A stretch of 64,000 bases of DNA from contig NZ_WIXI01000022.1 of NCBI RefSeq assembly GCF_009617585.1, positions 488,176 to 552,175 of the forward strand, written 5' to 3'. The notes beneath the pieces were generated by a model, which did not search any database, had not been told where the DNA came from, and saw nothing but the letters and a program-made list of their open reading frames with translations. The stretch's first letter is position 1; every line of letters starts with the position of its first letter. Source of the DNA: Endobacterium cereale (GTDB lineage: Bacteria > Pseudomonadota > Alphaproteobacteria > Rhizobiales > Rhizobiaceae). This document shows positions 63,956 to 64,000 of this stretch, one piece after another. Both the position numbers and the translations under genes were made by a program.

Positions 63956-64000
63956 GGCTCGAGATATTTTTCGAGAGATTTCGGGAGATTTTATTTTTTG
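63910..64000. repeat. Right direct repeat of the island (attR-like)
   Basis: 88 of 91 bases identical to 52726-52816. The last two bases (63999-64000) correspond to the first two bases of the tRNA 3' end in the left copy, so the repeat and the tRNA should continue beyond the window. Confidence 0.85.

Overview
The window looks like chromosome of a Rhizobiaceae member, most likely Agrobacterium or Rhizobium. Evidence: irr beside fabA-fabB-fabI, a fixNOQP-fixGHIS cluster with FixK boxes, an N-acetylglucosamine ABC/nag cluster of rhizobial type, an anti-Shine-Dalgarno loop sRNA resembling the rhizobial alpha-r14 family, a RIME-like palindromic repeat, and an initiator tRNA typical of the group. 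No species-level call is possible from the sequence alone.

Layout. 1-9.9 kb: 3' end of a TonB-type protein, an Ldh2-family oxidoreductase, a three-gene metal-type ABC operon (DUF3299 protein, ATPase, FtsX-like permease with a His-rich loop), a Pho-box-controlled alkaline phosphatase, a small RNA, an RNase D-like exonuclease, a frameshifted pseudogene and a low-complexity protein. 9.9-13.3 kb: rpsA and cmk, a TIGR02300 protein and tRNA-Ala(GGC). 13.4-24.1 kb: an amino-sugar locus with two divergent arms (nagA, SIS isomerase/deaminase, GntR regulator, BadF kinase / murQ-like etherase, sugar ABC transporter, Gfo/Idh oxidoreductase), with matching 19-bp direct-repeat sites in front of both arms. 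24.2-28.5 kb: DNA glycosylase, MarR-like regulator, alpha/beta hydrolase, YoaK and YdcF membrane proteins. 28.7-39.6 kb: irr, fabA-fabB-fabI, a Sel1 protein, rsmC, pnp, rpsO, truB, rbfA and a TerC/DUF475 membrane protein. 39.7-43.5 kb: an osmF/yehYXW-type osmoprotectant transporter. 43.7-51.7 kb: the complete cbb3 oxidase structural (fixNOQP) and assembly (fixGHIS) operons. 51.9-52.5 kb: a HAD phosphatase.

52.7-64.0 kb is accessory. It is bounded by a direct repeat offset by exactly 11,184 bp (52726-52816 = 63910-64000). The left copy runs on into the last 54 nt of an initiator tRNA gene and then breaks; the right copy runs off the window edge where the intact tRNA should begin. Inside lie a truncated autotransporter whose stop codon lies in tRNA sequence, a five-gene operon of exported proteins (DUF3300, DUF2950, Cys-rich repeat protein, OmpA-like protein, alpha/beta-hydrolase lipoprotein), a secreted sulfatase, a remnant of a second sulfatase, two unknown proteins and a broken ORF at the right edge. 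Four copies of a 20-bp motif (consensus ATTTACAGTAACGTACTTCC) lie in front of four separate transcription units, each pointing at its gene. This looks like a private regulon of the island. No regulator and no integrase was recognised inside it.

The island, with its shared operator and envelope operon, is the most likely place for something undescribed. The anti-SD sRNA, the His-rich permease operon and the paired amino-sugar operators are secondary points of interest.
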